From Methyloversatilis discipulorum (GTDB taxonomy: Bacteria; Pseudomonadota; Gammaproteobacteria; Burkholderiales; Rhodocyclaceae), in NCBI RefSeq assembly GCF_000385375.1, contig NZ_ARVV01000001.1, forward strand, positions 2,418,001-2,482,000: 64,000 nucleotides of DNA, in the 5' to 3' direction. A program made the position numbers and the translations under genes. This document shows, in pieces, positions 49,100 through 59,107 of the stretch. How positions within the stretch are numbered: position 1 is the stretch's first letter; every line of letters begins with the position of its first letter. The notes under the pieces were generated by a model that saw only the letters and a list, made by a program, of their open reading frames with translations, ran no database searches and was not told the origin of the DNA.

Positions 49100-49602
49100 A
49101 TCATCGCCGGCGCCGGACGGGCGATCTCGCCCTGTTCGAAAGCGATCACGCTGCCCCAGCTGCGCACCCAGTCCAGCAGCTCATGCGGCCGCAGCAGGAA
49201 ATCCGGGTTCGACGGCTTGCCGAAACGCGCGTTGCCGTCCATGAAAGTTTCGTAGATCAGCAGGCCGCCCGGCTTGAGCAGCGCGGCGACACGATCCAGC
49301 CGCGGCCGGAACAGGTAGCGGGTCACCACCACCGCATCGAAGCAGGCTTCGCCCCAGGGCCAGTCGCCGCCCTCAAGGTCGGCGCACAGCGTGCGGATGC
49401 TCGGCTGCCCGTCCAGCGTTGCCAGCGCCGCGGCGTCACGGTCGGCCGCCAGCACGTTCAGGTCGCGTCCCGCCAGCCAGCGCGCGTGGCGACCACCGCC
49501 GCAGGCAAGATCGAGCACGTCGGCGCCGCGCGGGATCAGTGCGCCGAAACGCACCACCCAGTCCGACGCGTCCTGCATTGAAAAATGAGGATGAGATGCC
49601 AT
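49051..49602 (-). CDS. Class I SAM-dependent methyltransferase
   Basis: The 183-residue protein has motif I VLDLACGGGRHARWLAG, an acidic residue in AADRD, motif II FDAVVVTRYLFRP and motif III LLKPGGLLIYETF. This is TehB/UbiE-like in size and pattern; the substrate is unknown. The ATG at 49602 is preferred because the upstream frame runs antisense into the kinase gene. It is convergent and overlapping with mnmH and divergent from the PAS kinase. Confidence 0.85.
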   Translation of the reverse strand: MASHPHFSMQDASDWVVRFGALIPRGADVLDLACGGGRHARWLAGRDLNVLAADRDAAALATLDGQPSIRTLCADLEGGDWPWGEACFDAVVVTRYLFRPRLDRVAALLKPGGLLIYETFMDGNARFGKPSNPDFLLRPHELLDWVRSWGSVIAFEQGEIARPAPAMIQRICAVRSDVLPVLN

Positions 49603-49671
49603 CTGCGGGCCCTTATTCGGGTTTTCGTGTCGAGGGGTCGCATTATCATCCCGGGGATACCAAGGACAATA

Positions 49672-51378
49672 ATGTTCCGCTCTCCGGACCTTCCGCCGCC
49701 CACCCGTGGCGCGCGGACATTCTTTCTGTGGCGCGCATTGCCGCTCGCCCTGCTCGCCGCAGCGCTCGCCGCCACCGAGTCGCTGCCGGTCGGGCTCGCG
49801 GTGCTGGCCGCCAGCCTCGGCATCGGCGTGCTCGCGCTGCGCGAACAGGACCGGCTGGCGCGGGAGGTCGAACAGCACCGGCTCGACGCCGCCCGCCTGC
49901 GCGACTACACCGACCTTGCCACCGACTGGCACTGGGAAACCGATGCCGCACTCCGGCTGCAGTACTCGCGCGCCGAAGGTCACCTGGCCAGCGCACTCGA
50001 CCAGCGCGCCGTGCGCAACCGTCGCCTGTGGGAGATCAACGCCCTGTCGCCGGTGCACGGCGACTGGGAGGAATGTCATCGCCAGTTCCAGAGCGGCAAA
50101 TCGCTGCAGCTTCATCTGGTGCTGCACCGGCCGGACGGCGTAGTGCGCCACATCGAGCTGCGCGGGCGCCCGATCACCGACGGCAGCGGCCAGCTGTGCG
50201 GCTATCGCGGCACCGGCCGCGACGAGACCGCCTTCGTGCAGTCGACCCGGGCACTGCGCGAGGTCGAGACGCGACACCGCGAAATGGTGAATCACCTGCG
50301 CGAAGTCATCTTCCGCATCGACGCACGCGGCCGCTTCACCTACCTTAACCGCGCCTGGGAAACCTTGACCGGCCAGCCGGTGAATCAGGCCATCGGCCAG
50401 CGCATCCTGCGCTGGCTCAGCAAGGACGAGGCGCGCTATCTGCTCGCGCGGCTGGAGCCCATGCTCGACGGCCGCCGCGACTCGATGCAGATCGAGGTGC
50501 GTACCGGTACCGGCAGCGCGTCGGCGCGCTGGCTGGAAATCGCCATCGGTGCCCGTTTCGACGGCAATGGCAAGCTCGAAAGCCTGTCCGGCAGCATCGA
50601 GGACATCACCCAGCGCAAACAGGCCGAAGCGACGCTGTACGACATGAATGCGGAGCTGGAGCGCCGCGTGAAGCGCCGAACCGCCGAGCTGGAGGCGTCC
50701 AACCGCGAACTGGAGGCCTTCTCGTACTCGGTGTCGCACGACCTGCGCAACCCGCTGCGCGCCATCGACGGCTTTTCACAGATCATCATGGAAGACTATG
50801 GCGACCAGCTGGATGCGCAGGCGCACAGCCATCTCGCGCGCATCCGCGCCGCCTCGCAGAAGCTGTCGACGCTGATCGACGACCTGCTCGAACTGGGCCG
50901 GCTCACGCGCACGCCGATCAGCCGCGCCGAGGTCGACCTGTCGGCGCTGGCGCGCGCCATCATGCGCGACCTGCGTGCGGAATCGCCGGAACGCGAGGGC
51001 AAGCTGGCCATCGGCATGCACCTGATGGCGCGCGTCGACCCGATGCTGGCGCGCGTGCTGCTGGAACACCTGCTGCGCAACGCCTGGACCTTCACCGCCG
51101 GCCGCGAAACCGCGGAAATCGAGTTCGACGCCCGCCTGCGCAACCGTGAAGTGGTGTTCCACATCCGCGACAACGGCATCGGCTTCGACATGGCGCACGC
51201 GGCACAGCTGTTCAAGCCTTTCAACCGGCTGCACGACCAATCGGACCGCAGCGGCACCGGCATCGGTCTGGCCACCGTGCAGCGCATCGTCAACCGCCAC
51301 GGCGGCCGCATCTGGGCCGAAGGCGCCCCGGACAAGGGCGCCTGCTTCTACTTCACGCTGCCCGATCCGACACACTGA
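49672..51378 (+). CDS. PAS-domain sensor histidine kinase
   Basis: From ATG 49672 (AAGGA upstream) the 568-residue kinase has a short N-terminal membrane segment. Two PAS domains follow (about residues 70-190 and 205-325), then a coiled coil (AELERRVKRRTAELEASNRELEAF). HisKA has its histidine in SVSHDLRNPLRAIDGF, and HATPase has DNGIGFD and SGTGIGLATVQRIV. The N-box reads LLRNAWTF, with Thr where Lys is common. No response regulator is adjacent. Confidence 0.9.
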   Translation: MFRSPDLPPPTRGARTFFLWRALPLALLAAALAATESLPVGLAVLAASLGIGVLALREQDRLAREVEQHRLDAARLRDYTDLATDWHWETDAALRLQYSRAEGHLASALDQRAVRNRRLWEINALSPVHGDWEECHRQFQSGKSLQLHLVLHRPDGVVRHIELRGRPITDGSGQLCGYRGTGRDETAFVQSTRALREVETRHREMVNHLREVIFRIDARGRFTYLNRAWETLTGQPVNQAIGQRILRWLSKDEARYLLARLEPMLDGRRDSMQIEVRTGTGSASARWLEIAIGARFDGNGKLESLSGSIEDITQRKQAEATLYDMNAELERRVKRRTAELEASNRELEAFSYSVSHDLRNPLRAIDGFSQIIMEDYGDQLDAQAHSHLARIRAASQKLSTLIDDLLELGRLTRTPISRAEVDLSALARAIMRDLRAESPEREGKLAIGMHLMARVDPMLARVLLEHLLRNAWTFTAGRETAEIEFDARLRNREVVFHIRDNGIGFDMAHAAQLFKPFNRLHDQSDRSGTGIGLATVQRIVNRHGGRIWAEGAPDKGACFYFTLPDPTH

Positions 51379-51453
51379 CGGCTGCCGGCGCAAGGATGTA
51401 GGCTGCGCACCACACTCGCCGCGAAGTGTGGATTTCCACAAGCGGCATTTATG

Positions 51454-51470
51454 TTGCAATGCAATATACT
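51454..51470 (+). promoter_or_regulatory. Palindrome and -10-like element upstream of the Pat-type gene
   Basis: TTGCAATGCAA (51454-51464), a perfect inverted repeat about one central base, directly abuts TATACT (51465-51470), a good -10. No convincing -35 lies 17 bp upstream, so an activator or repressor at the palindrome is plausible. TTGC-N3-GCAA resembles TGC-N-GCA sites bound by PhaR-type regulators, but this is only a resemblance. Confidence 0.45.
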
Positions 51471-51560
51471 GGGGTCCAACGTGCACGGGCGCACTGCTCA
51501 CGGAAGCGCACAAGGCGGACACCCCACACTGCCTGAAAGCCTTCCCAGACACGGGAGTTC

Positions 51561-54254
51561 ATGATGCAGTACGAGCACTATCTCAAATCCATGTTCGAGC
51601 CGCAGTCGGTGGCCATCATCGGCGCCAGCGAGCGGCCGGACTCGATCGGCGCGGTCATCGTCCGCAACATGCTGGACGCGCAGTTCAGTGGCGAACTGCA
51701 TGCCATCAATCCGAAACACAAGGCGGTCTTCGGCGTGCCCTGCGTGGCGCGCATCGACGACCTGCGCAAGCGGCCCGACCTCGTCATCATCTGCACGCCG
51801 GCGCGCACGGTGCCCGGCCTGATCGACGAATGCGGTCGCGCCGGCATCAAGGCGGCCATCGTTATCAGCGCCGGTTTCGCCGAAACCGGCCCGGCCGGCG
51901 CCGAACTGGTGCGCCGCACCCGCTCCGCCGCCAAGCGCAACGGCGTGCGCATCATCGGGCCCAACTGCTTGGGCCTGATGCGCCCGTCTCTGGGTCTCAA
52001 CGCCACTTTTGCGCGCTCGCCCGGCAAGGCGGGCAGCATCGGCCTCATTTCGCAGTCGGGCGCCGTGTGCACCGCACTGCTCGACTGGGCGCAATCGAAC
52101 GGCGTCGGCTTCTCGACCGTCGTGTCGCTGGGCGCCTCGATCGACCTCGATTTCGGTGAAATCCTCGACTACATGATTGCCGACCCGAAGACGGAAAGCA
52201 TCTTCATGTACATCGAGGGCATACGCGACGCGCGCCGCTTCATGAGCGCGGTGCGCGCGGCCGCCCGCGTCAAGCCGGTGCTGGCGATCAAGGTCGGCCG
52301 TCATCCGGCCGGCACCAAGGCGGTCGCTTCGCACACGGGCGCCATGGTGGGCGCCGACGACGTGTTCGACGCCGCGCTGCGCCGCGCCGGCGTCGTGCGG
52401 CTGTCCACGCTGGGCCAGATGTTCTCGGCCGCCAATGCGCTGTTCACCGGCTTCAAGCCGGCCGGCAAGCGGCTGGCGGTCGTCACCAACGGCGGCGGGC
52501 CGGGCGTGATGGCCGCCGACCGTGCAGCCGACCTCGGCATTCCGCTCGCCCAGCTGGCGCCGGAAACGCTGGAAGTGCTCAACCGTACGCTGCCGCCGAC
52601 CTGGTCGCACGCCAACCCGATCGACCTGATCGGCGACGCCGACGATGCGCGCTACCGCGCGGCGCTCGAAGCGGTTCTGGCCGACCCCGGCGTCGATGGC
52701 GTGCTGACGCTGCTGACGCCGCAGGCGATGACGCATCCGACCGCGGTGGCGGAAGCGGTGATCGACATCGCCAAGACCGCCAACAAGCCGCTGATGACCT
52801 GCTGGATGGGTTGCGACCAGGTACGCGCCGCGCGCTCGCTGTTCGAGGCCGCACACATTCCGACCTTCCGCTCGCCGGAGCCGGCGGTCGAGCTGTTCCA
52901 TCACATCTCCTCCTACTACCGCAACCAGCAGCTGCTGCGCCACGCGCCGGCGTCGCTGGCGCAGGACCTCGATCCGCCGTCGGTGGAATCGGCCCGGCTG
53001 GTGATCGAAACCGCGCTGTCCGAGCGGCGCACCGTGCTGACCGAGATGGAATCGAAGGCGCTGCTCGCCGCCTTCCGGATACCGATCGCGCAAACCGTGG
53101 TTGCGCGGAGCGCCACCGAGGCCATGGTGTACGCCGAAGAGATGGGGCTGCCGGTGGCGATGAAGATCGATTCGCCGGACATCACGCACAAGAGCGACGT
53201 CGGCGGCGTGCGCCTGCATGTCGACAACCTGCGTTCGGTACGCGACTGCTGGCAGGAACTGATGGCCGAAGTCGGCCGCCGCAAGCCGGACGCCCGCCTG
53301 CGCGGCGTGTCGATCGAGCCGATGGTGAACAAGCGCAATGCGCGCGAGCTGTTCGTCGGCGTGGTGCACGACGACGTGTTCGGCCCGGTGATCAGCTTCG
53401 GGCATGGCGGTACGCGGGTCGAGGTGCTGCGCGACCGTGCGGTCACTTTGCCGCCGATCAACGTCGAACTGGCGCGCGACGCCATCCAGCGCACCCGCGT
53501 GTCGGCCATGCTGGGCGAGTTCCGCGGCATGCCCGCGATCGACATGGAAGCGCTCGAACGGGTGCTGATCCGCGTGTCGGAAATGGTGTGCGAGCTGCCG
53601 TGGATACGCGAGATGGACATCAATCCGCTGCTGGTCGACGAAAGCGGCTGCGTGGCGGTGGACGCCCGCATCATCCTCGCCGACGTGCAGCCGACGGCCA
53701 CGCCCTACTCGCACATGGCCATCCACCCGTACCCGGCACGGCTGGAGCACGTGGTGAACCTGCCCAACGGCACGCGCGCCATCATCCGCCCGATCCGGCC
53801 GGAAGACGCCGACCGTGAAGCCAAGTTCGTACGCGAGCTGTCGGCGGAAACCCGCTACCTGCGCTTCATGAGCACGATCAAGGAACTGCCGCCGCAGTTG
53901 CTGGCGCGTCTGACGCAGATCGACTACGACCGCGAAATGGCGCTGGTCGCGGTCAGCGAGGGCGAAACCGAGGAACAGCTGGGGGTCTGTCGCTACGTGG
54001 TGAATCCCGATGGCGAAACCTGCGAATTCGCCATCGTGATCGCCGACGCCTGGCAGCGTCAGGGCCTGGCCCGCATCATGATGAATCTGCTGATCGAAGC
54101 GGCGCGCGAGCGCGGCCTCAAGGTGATGGAAGGCGTCTTCCTCGCCAACAACGAACGCATGCTGCGTTTCGTGCAGAGCCTGGGCTTCCACATCAACCGC
54201 GATCCCGAGGACAGTTCGCTGGTGAATGGCGAACTGCTGCTGCGCCCGGCATGA
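51561..54254 (+). CDS. Acyl-CoA synthetase (NDP-forming)/GNAT acetyltransferase, Pat type
   Basis: The 897-residue protein is built like protein acetyltransferase Pat (PatZ/YfiQ). It has a CoA-binding domain (SVAIIGASERPDSIG), succinyl-CoA-ligase-like domains, ATP-grasp (residues about 490-710) and a C-terminal GNAT domain (about 735-890) with acetyl-CoA motif WQRQGLARIM. Pat acetylates metabolic enzymes such as acetyl-CoA synthetase. The segment SHTGAMVG keeps His258, where ADP-forming synthetases have their phospho-histidine. GGGAG precedes the ATG, and the stop overlaps tag (ATGA). Confidence 0.88.
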   Translation: MMQYEHYLKSMFEPQSVAIIGASERPDSIGAVIVRNMLDAQFSGELHAINPKHKAVFGVPCVARIDDLRKRPDLVIICTPARTVPGLIDECGRAGIKAAIVISAGFAETGPAGAELVRRTRSAAKRNGVRIIGPNCLGLMRPSLGLNATFARSPGKAGSIGLISQSGAVCTALLDWAQSNGVGFSTVVSLGASIDLDFGEILDYMIADPKTESIFMYIEGIRDARRFMSAVRAAARVKPVLAIKVGRHPAGTKAVASHTGAMVGADDVFDAALRRAGVVRLSTLGQMFSAANALFTGFKPAGKRLAVVTNGGGPGVMAADRAADLGIPLAQLAPETLEVLNRTLPPTWSHANPIDLIGDADDARYRAALEAVLADPGVDGVLTLLTPQAMTHPTAVAEAVIDIAKTANKPLMTCWMGCDQVRAARSLFEAAHIPTFRSPEPAVELFHHISSYYRNQQLLRHAPASLAQDLDPPSVESARLVIETALSERRTVLTEMESKALLAAFRIPIAQTVVARSATEAMVYAEEMGLPVAMKIDSPDITHKSDVGGVRLHVDNLRSVRDCWQELMAEVGRRKPDARLRGVSIEPMVNKRNARELFVGVVHDDVFGPVISFGHGGTRVEVLRDRAVTLPPINVELARDAIQRTRVSAMLGEFRGMPAIDMEALERVLIRVSEMVCELPWIREMDINPLLVDESGCVAVDARIILADVQPTATPYSHMAIHPYPARLEHVVNLPNGTRAIIRPIRPEDADREAKFVRELSAETRYLRFMSTIKELPPQLLARLTQIDYDREMALVAVSEGETEEQLGVCRYVVNPDGETCEFAIVIADAWQRQGLARIMMNLLIEAARERGLKVMEGVFLANNERMLRFVQSLGFHINRDPEDSSLVNGELLLRPA

Positions 54255-54835
54255 GTGCGGCGCCCGCCCGTTGCACGTGGTGCGGGCAGGATCCGCTCTA
54301 CGTCGAGTACCACGACAGCGAGTGGGGCGTGCCGGTGCGCGACGAACGCGAGCTGTTCGAGCGCCTGATACTGGAAGGTGCGCAGGCCGGACTGGCCTGG
54401 ATCACGATACTGCGCAAGCGCGACGGCTACCGCCGCGCCTTCGCCGGCTTCGACGCACAGCGCATCGCCCGCTATGACGAAGACGACCGCGCGCGGCTGA
54501 TGGCTGACGCCGGCATCGTGCGCAACCGGCTCAAGATCGACGCCACCATAGGCAATGCGCGCGCGCTGCTCGCGCTGCACGAGCGCGGCGGATCGCTGAG
54601 CGATCTGCTGTGGGACGCCGTCGGCGGACAACCGATGGTGAATCACTGGCGGCGCCTCGGCGACTGCCCGTCGAGCACACCGCTGTCCGACCAGCTGTCG
54701 AAGGAACTGGCGCGGCTGGGCTTCCGCTTCGTCGGCAGCACCATCGTCTATGCCTGGATGCAATCGGTGGGCGTCGTGAACGACCACCTGGTCGACTGCT
54801 TCCGCCATCGCGAACTGATCCGTCCGCTGGACTGA
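54251..54835 (+). CDS. tag: DNA-3-methyladenine glycosylase I
   Basis: Tag excises 3-methyladenine from alkylated DNA. The 194-residue protein has the zinc/HhH family start CTWCGQDPLYVEYHDSEWGVP, the catalytic region FERLILEGAQAGLAWITILRKR, and SKELARLGFRFVGSTIVYAWMQSVGVVNDH with C-terminal cysteine and histidine. It is translationally coupled to the Pat-type gene, an arrangement whose logic is not obvious. Confidence 0.95.
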   Translation: MSAAPARCTWCGQDPLYVEYHDSEWGVPVRDERELFERLILEGAQAGLAWITILRKRDGYRRAFAGFDAQRIARYDEDDRARLMADAGIVRNRLKIDATIGNARALLALHERGGSLSDLLWDAVGGQPMVNHWRRLGDCPSSTPLSDQLSKELARLGFRFVGSTIVYAWMQSVGVVNDHLVDCFRHRELIRPLD

Positions 54836-54850
54836 AACCGCCGGCGGTGT

Positions 54851-57265
54851 TCAGCCGACCGCGCGCAGCGGCCGGCTCTCCTCCCCCTGGACGGCGTCCA
54901 GCCCGCGCCAGCCATCGATGAAGGCGGCAATCTGCGGTTCCGGCAGCGGTCGCGACATCAGATAGCCCTGCGCATAGGTGCACTCCTTGCCGGCCAGCGC
55001 CGCCCACTCGGCTGCGGTTTCGACCCCTTCGGCCGTGGTATCCAGACGCAAGGCGTCGGCGAGATTGATGATGGCGCGCACGATGGCGCCACCGCCCTCC
55101 TCGCTGTTCAGGCTGGTGACGAAGGAGCGGTCTATCTTCAGCTTGGTCATCGGGAAGCTGCGCAGATAGGCGAGCGATGAATAACCGGTGCCGAAATCGT
55201 CGAGCGCGATACCGATGCCCAGTGCGCGCAGCGTGCTCAGCGTGTCGCGCGCCGCGGCGCTGTCGTGGATCAGCAGCGACTCGGTCACCTCGATCTCCAG
55301 CCGGTCGGGCGCCAGGCCGCTGTGTGCCAGCGCGTCGCGCACCACATCGACCACCGCGCCGCGCGCGAACTGGACGGCGGACACGTTTACTGCCACGTGC
55401 ATGTCGTCCGGCCAGCGCGCTGCTGCCAGGCAAGCCTGTTCCAGCGCCCAGCGGCCGATCGGCACGATGAGGCCTGTTTCCTCGGCCAGCGGGATGAATT
55501 CGCCCGGCGACACCAGACCGCGCTGCGGATGGCGCCAGCGGATCAGCGCCTCGAAGCCGGCGACGCGGCCGCTGCGCATGTGGATCTGCGGCTGGTAGTG
55601 CAGTTCGAACTCGTCGCGGTCCAGTGCGCCGAGCAGGTCGCTGTGCATGCTCAGCCGACGGCGCGCGCGCTCGTCCATGTCCTGCTCGAAGAAGCGCCAG
55701 GTATTGCGCCCGGCGGCCTTGGCCGCATACAGCGCCATGTCGGCGTTCTTCAGCAGCGCGTCCGGATCGCTGCCGTGCTGCGGCGCCAGCGCGATGCCTA
55801 TGCTGCTGCCGATCTGCACGCTGACGCCGTCAATCAACACCGGCGACGCGAAGGTGTCGAGCAGGCGCTGGGCAAGCTCGGCTGCGCCTTCCGGCGTGCG
55901 GCAGCCCCAGCAGATCAGTGCGAACTCGTCGCCGCCCAGCCGCGACAGCACGTCGCCCGCGCGGATGCGCTCCTGCAGACGCTGCGACACGAGCTGCAGC
56001 ACACGATCGCCAGCCGCGTGGCCGAGCGAATCGTTCACGTTCTTGAAGTCGTCGAGGTCGAAGAAATACAGCGCGCATGGCCGCGCCTCGTCCGACCCGG
56101 CCGGACGGATGGCCGCCAGCTGATTGCGGAAGTGGTGCCGGTTGGCCAGCCCGGTCAGCGAATCGAAATTCGCCAGCGTCGACATTTCCAGTGCTGCGCG
56201 TCGGCTGTCCGTGATGTCCGAACACACGCCGCGCCAGCCGGCGTGGTGACCGCCCTCGTCGAACAGCGGCTTGGCGGTGAGCGCCCACCAGCGCCGTTCG
56301 CCATCCACCACCAGCGCCACCTGCACGTCGCGGAAAGGCACCGGCTGCATCAGGTGCGCCGCCAGCGTGCTCAACGCATCACGCTCGGCCTCGTTCATGT
56401 CGCGGCCGCCCTGGGCGAACAGCTCGATGAAGGGCTGCGCGCGCAGTTCGTCCAGCGAGCGACCGAAGGTTTCGGCCAGCCGCGCCGACACGTGCTGCAG
56501 GAAGCCGTTGCGGTCGGTGTCCCACAGCCAGTCACTCGAATGCGCCTCGAAATCGTGCAACAGCAGGCCGACCAGCTGCTTCTGCCGCTCCGCCTCCGCT
56601 TCGGCCAGCAGACGGGCGCCGAAGGTGCGCGCGCTGGCAATGGCGCAGGCCAGCGCCAGCGCAGCATAGAAATTCATCAGCACCACGAGATCCAGGTTGC
56701 GCACCGGGTGGTCGATGACGAAGGCGAGTGAACTGGAGGCGCACAGCAGCAGCACATAGAGCACGGCTGCGCGCGGAATGTTGGCCAGTACGAAGCTGCC
56801 GGCGCACATCATGCCGCCCGAAATCAGCGTGACCAGCAGTGCGCTGTCGGGCTCGGCGCGGGTGAAGAACAGCAGCGACGGCACCGACCACAGCAGGGCC
56901 AGCACGCCGGCATGCAGCGCGGCACGGCGTATGGCGCGCTCGGACGCCCGCGCGGGCGGCGAGGCCTGATCGCGGCGCCAGGCGCGCAGCGTCGAGCGCA
57001 TCGCGGCGGTCAGTGCGGCCAGCCACAGCAGCAGTACCCAGGGCGGCTCGCTGTCCCAGAACACGACCACGATGAGCAGCGCATTGAACAGATTCGCGGT
57101 CAGTGTGAGCGGTGCAAACCGGAGGACCGAGCGCAGTTGCTGCGCTCGGATGCGGGCGGCCAGATGCGCATCGGCATTGCGTGTGCCGATGACGTCGTCC
57201 AGCCAGCGGTTCAGCCGCGAGGCGATTCCCGCGGAGCTCGGCGAGGCGGTTCCGGTTGTGCGCAT
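54851..57265 (-). CDS. Membrane GGDEF-EAL protein (cyclic di-GMP turnover)
   Basis: From ATG 57265 the 804-residue protein has several membrane helices (about residues 40-220), a PAS-like domain (about 240-365), a GGDEF domain and an EAL domain. The cyclase site SRLGGDEF is intact, with an inhibitory I-site RAGD five residues before it. The EAL domain keeps FEALIRW and DDFGTGYSS, so both making and breaking of c-di-GMP are possible. The frame stays open upstream to 57481, so the start is not certain. Confidence 0.9.
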   Translation of the reverse strand: MRTTGTASPSSAGIASRLNRWLDDVIGTRNADAHLAARIRAQQLRSVLRFAPLTLTANLFNALLIVVVFWDSEPPWVLLLWLAALTAAMRSTLRAWRRDQASPPARASERAIRRAALHAGVLALLWSVPSLLFFTRAEPDSALLVTLISGGMMCAGSFVLANIPRAAVLYVLLLCASSSLAFVIDHPVRNLDLVVLMNFYAALALACAIASARTFGARLLAEAEAERQKQLVGLLLHDFEAHSSDWLWDTDRNGFLQHVSARLAETFGRSLDELRAQPFIELFAQGGRDMNEAERDALSTLAAHLMQPVPFRDVQVALVVDGERRWWALTAKPLFDEGGHHAGWRGVCSDITDSRRAALEMSTLANFDSLTGLANRHHFRNQLAAIRPAGSDEARPCALYFFDLDDFKNVNDSLGHAAGDRVLQLVSQRLQERIRAGDVLSRLGGDEFALICWGCRTPEGAAELAQRLLDTFASPVLIDGVSVQIGSSIGIALAPQHGSDPDALLKNADMALYAAKAAGRNTWRFFEQDMDERARRRLSMHSDLLGALDRDEFELHYQPQIHMRSGRVAGFEALIRWRHPQRGLVSPGEFIPLAEETGLIVPIGRWALEQACLAAARWPDDMHVAVNVSAVQFARGAVVDVVRDALAHSGLAPDRLEIEVTESLLIHDSAAARDTLSTLRALGIGIALDDFGTGYSSLAYLRSFPMTKLKIDRSFVTSLNSEEGGGAIVRAIINLADALRLDTTAEGVETAAEWAALAGKECTYAQGYLMSRPLPEPQIAAFIDGWRGLDAVQGEESRPLRAVG

Positions 57266-57565
57266 GATCTGCAGACTCTTCTTTCCGGGACATGGCCGGC
57301 TGCGGCCCATCCCTGCTTGAACATCGATCCGACGCGTTGCTTCGCTCATATCGGCGCGGTGGCGCGCAGACTTGAACGCGCCGCTACACGCATCGCTGCT
57401 GCAGCGCAACAGATCGATGGTCGTTGCGACTGAGTCGGGCCGGGCAGCGCGCACGCCAAGCCTGCGCTTGAAGTGCCGCATTCCTCGGCACGATGACGCC
57501 GCCGGGCATAGAATGCGCGCCTGTGCTCGCCGGACCCGTCGGTCCGGCGACAGTCCGGTCCGAGC
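57266..57565. other. Divergent intergenic region
   Basis: These 300 bases separate the GGDEF-EAL gene from nnrD. I see TAGAAT (57509-57514) as a possible nnrD -10 without a good -35, and no repeats or RNA gene. Part of it may be an N-terminal extension of the GGDEF-EAL frame. Confidence 0.4.
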
Positions 57566-59107
57566 ATGCCCACCCCGCGAACCCTAAACACCTCATCGCT
57601 GACGGCGCTGTACGACGCCGAGGCGCTGCGACGCATCGAGCGCCATTACGCGCCCGCCAGTTCGCCGCGCCTGATGGAGCGCGCCGGTGCCACCGGTGCG
57701 GCCAAGGTGATGCAGATCCTCGGCGGGCGCCACGGTCGCGTGCTGGTCATGTGCGGCCCCGGCAACAACGGCGGCGACGGCTTCGTGCTGGCGCGCCAGC
57801 TGCGGCAGACCGGCTTCGACGTCGTCGTCGCCTACCAGGGCGACGAGCACCCGCAGGCCAGCGACGCGGTGTCGGCCTGGGCGTCGTGGCGCGCCACCGG
57901 CGGCGTCACCGTGCCGCGTCTGCCACGCGGCGACTTTTCCATCGTCGTCGATGCGCTGTACGGCATCGGCCTGACGCGCCCGATCGAGGGCGAACACGCG
58001 GCCTGGATAGACGCGGTCAACGACATGGACTGCCCGGTACTCGCGATCGACGTACCCAGCGGCCTCAATGCCGACACCGGCACCGTGCTCGGCCGCGCGA
58101 TTCGTGCCTCGCACACCGCGACGATGATTGCGCTCAAGCCCGGGCTGCTGACGCTGGACGGCCCCGACCATTGCGGTGAACTGTCGGTGCACGACCTCGG
58201 GCTCGACTGCGCCGCCGTGGTGCAGCCCTCCGGCTGGCAGGTCGGTCGCGGCCTGTTCGACCACCTGCTGCGGCCACGTGCGCGCAACAGCCACAAGGGG
58301 ACGAACGGCAATGCGGTACTGGTCGGCGGCGCGCGCGGCATGGCCGGCGCCGCGCTGCTGGCCGGTCGCGCCGCACTGAAGGTGGGGGCCGGACGCGTCT
58401 ATGTCGGCATGCTCGACCACGCCGCACTGCCGCTCGACCCGGAACAGCCGGAACTGATGATACGCACGCCGGCCGAAGTGCTGGCGGGCGATCTGGCCAC
58501 CTGCGTGGCCATCGGCCCCGGCCTGGGTCAGAGCCCGGCCGCTCTTGACCTGATGCGCGACGCGGTGCTGTCGCCGGCCACGCTGGTGCTCGACGCCGAC
58601 GCACTGAACCTGCTGTCGCAGCACGCCGACCTGGAGAAGGCGCTGGTCGACCGCGGCGCCGCCACGCTACTGACGCCGCATCCGATGGAAGCCGCCCGCC
58701 TGCTCGGCAGCACGACGGCCAAGGTGCAGCACGACCGCATCGCCGCCGCGCGCGAGATGGCACGCCGCTTCCGCGCCTCGGTCGTGCTGAAGGGCTGCGG
58801 CAGCGTGCTGGCGCTGCCGGACGGACGCTGGTTCATCAACACCACCGGCAATCCGGGCATGGCCTCAGCCGGCATGGGCGACGTGCTGACCGGCCTGATC
58901 GCCGGCCTGCTGGCCCAGGGCTGGCCGGCCGACCTCGCGCTGATCGGCGGCGTGCACCTGCACGGACTGGCCGGCGACCGCCTGGTCGCACTGGGCAAGG
59001 GTCCGAACGGCCTGACCGCCGGCGAGGTGATCGAATCGGCGCGAGCCGCCTTCAACGCACTGATCGCCGGTGCCGATCTGCAGGAAGTCGGCCATATCCA
59101 CCTCTGA
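57566..59107 (+). CDS. nnrD: Bifunctional NAD(P)HX epimerase/dehydratase
   Basis: The enzyme repairs hydrated NADH and NADPH. The N-terminal YjeF_N epimerase domain (residues 1-225) has VMCGPGNNGGDGFVLARQL. The C-terminal ADP-dependent dehydratase domain (about 235-505) has VLVGGARGMAGAALLAGRAAL, LDADALNLL, LTPHPMEAARLL and NTTGNPGMASAGMGDVLTG. The 513 residues match fused YjeF proteins. It is divergent from the GGDEF-EAL gene and overlaps the EamA gene by 38 bases. Confidence 0.94.
   Translation: MPTPRTLNTSSLTALYDAEALRRIERHYAPASSPRLMERAGATGAAKVMQILGGRHGRVLVMCGPGNNGGDGFVLARQLRQTGFDVVVAYQGDEHPQASDAVSAWASWRATGGVTVPRLPRGDFSIVVDALYGIGLTRPIEGEHAAWIDAVNDMDCPVLAIDVPSGLNADTGTVLGRAIRASHTATMIALKPGLLTLDGPDHCGELSVHDLGLDCAAVVQPSGWQVGRGLFDHLLRPRARNSHKGTNGNAVLVGGARGMAGAALLAGRAALKVGAGRVYVGMLDHAALPLDPEQPELMIRTPAEVLAGDLATCVAIGPGLGQSPAALDLMRDAVLSPATLVLDADALNLLSQHADLEKALVDRGAATLLTPHPMEAARLLGSTTAKVQHDRIAAAREMARRFRASVVLKGCGSVLALPDGRWFINTTGNPGMASAGMGDVLTGLIAGLLAQGWPADLALIGGVHLHGLAGDRLVALGKGPNGLTAGEVIESARAAFNALIAGADLQEVGHIHL

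Noticed and set aside
51498..54191. An 897-codon open frame antisense to the Pat-type gene
   Set aside because: It is a GC-rich mirror frame: His/Arg/Asp-rich with no domains, while the plus strand encodes a complete known family.
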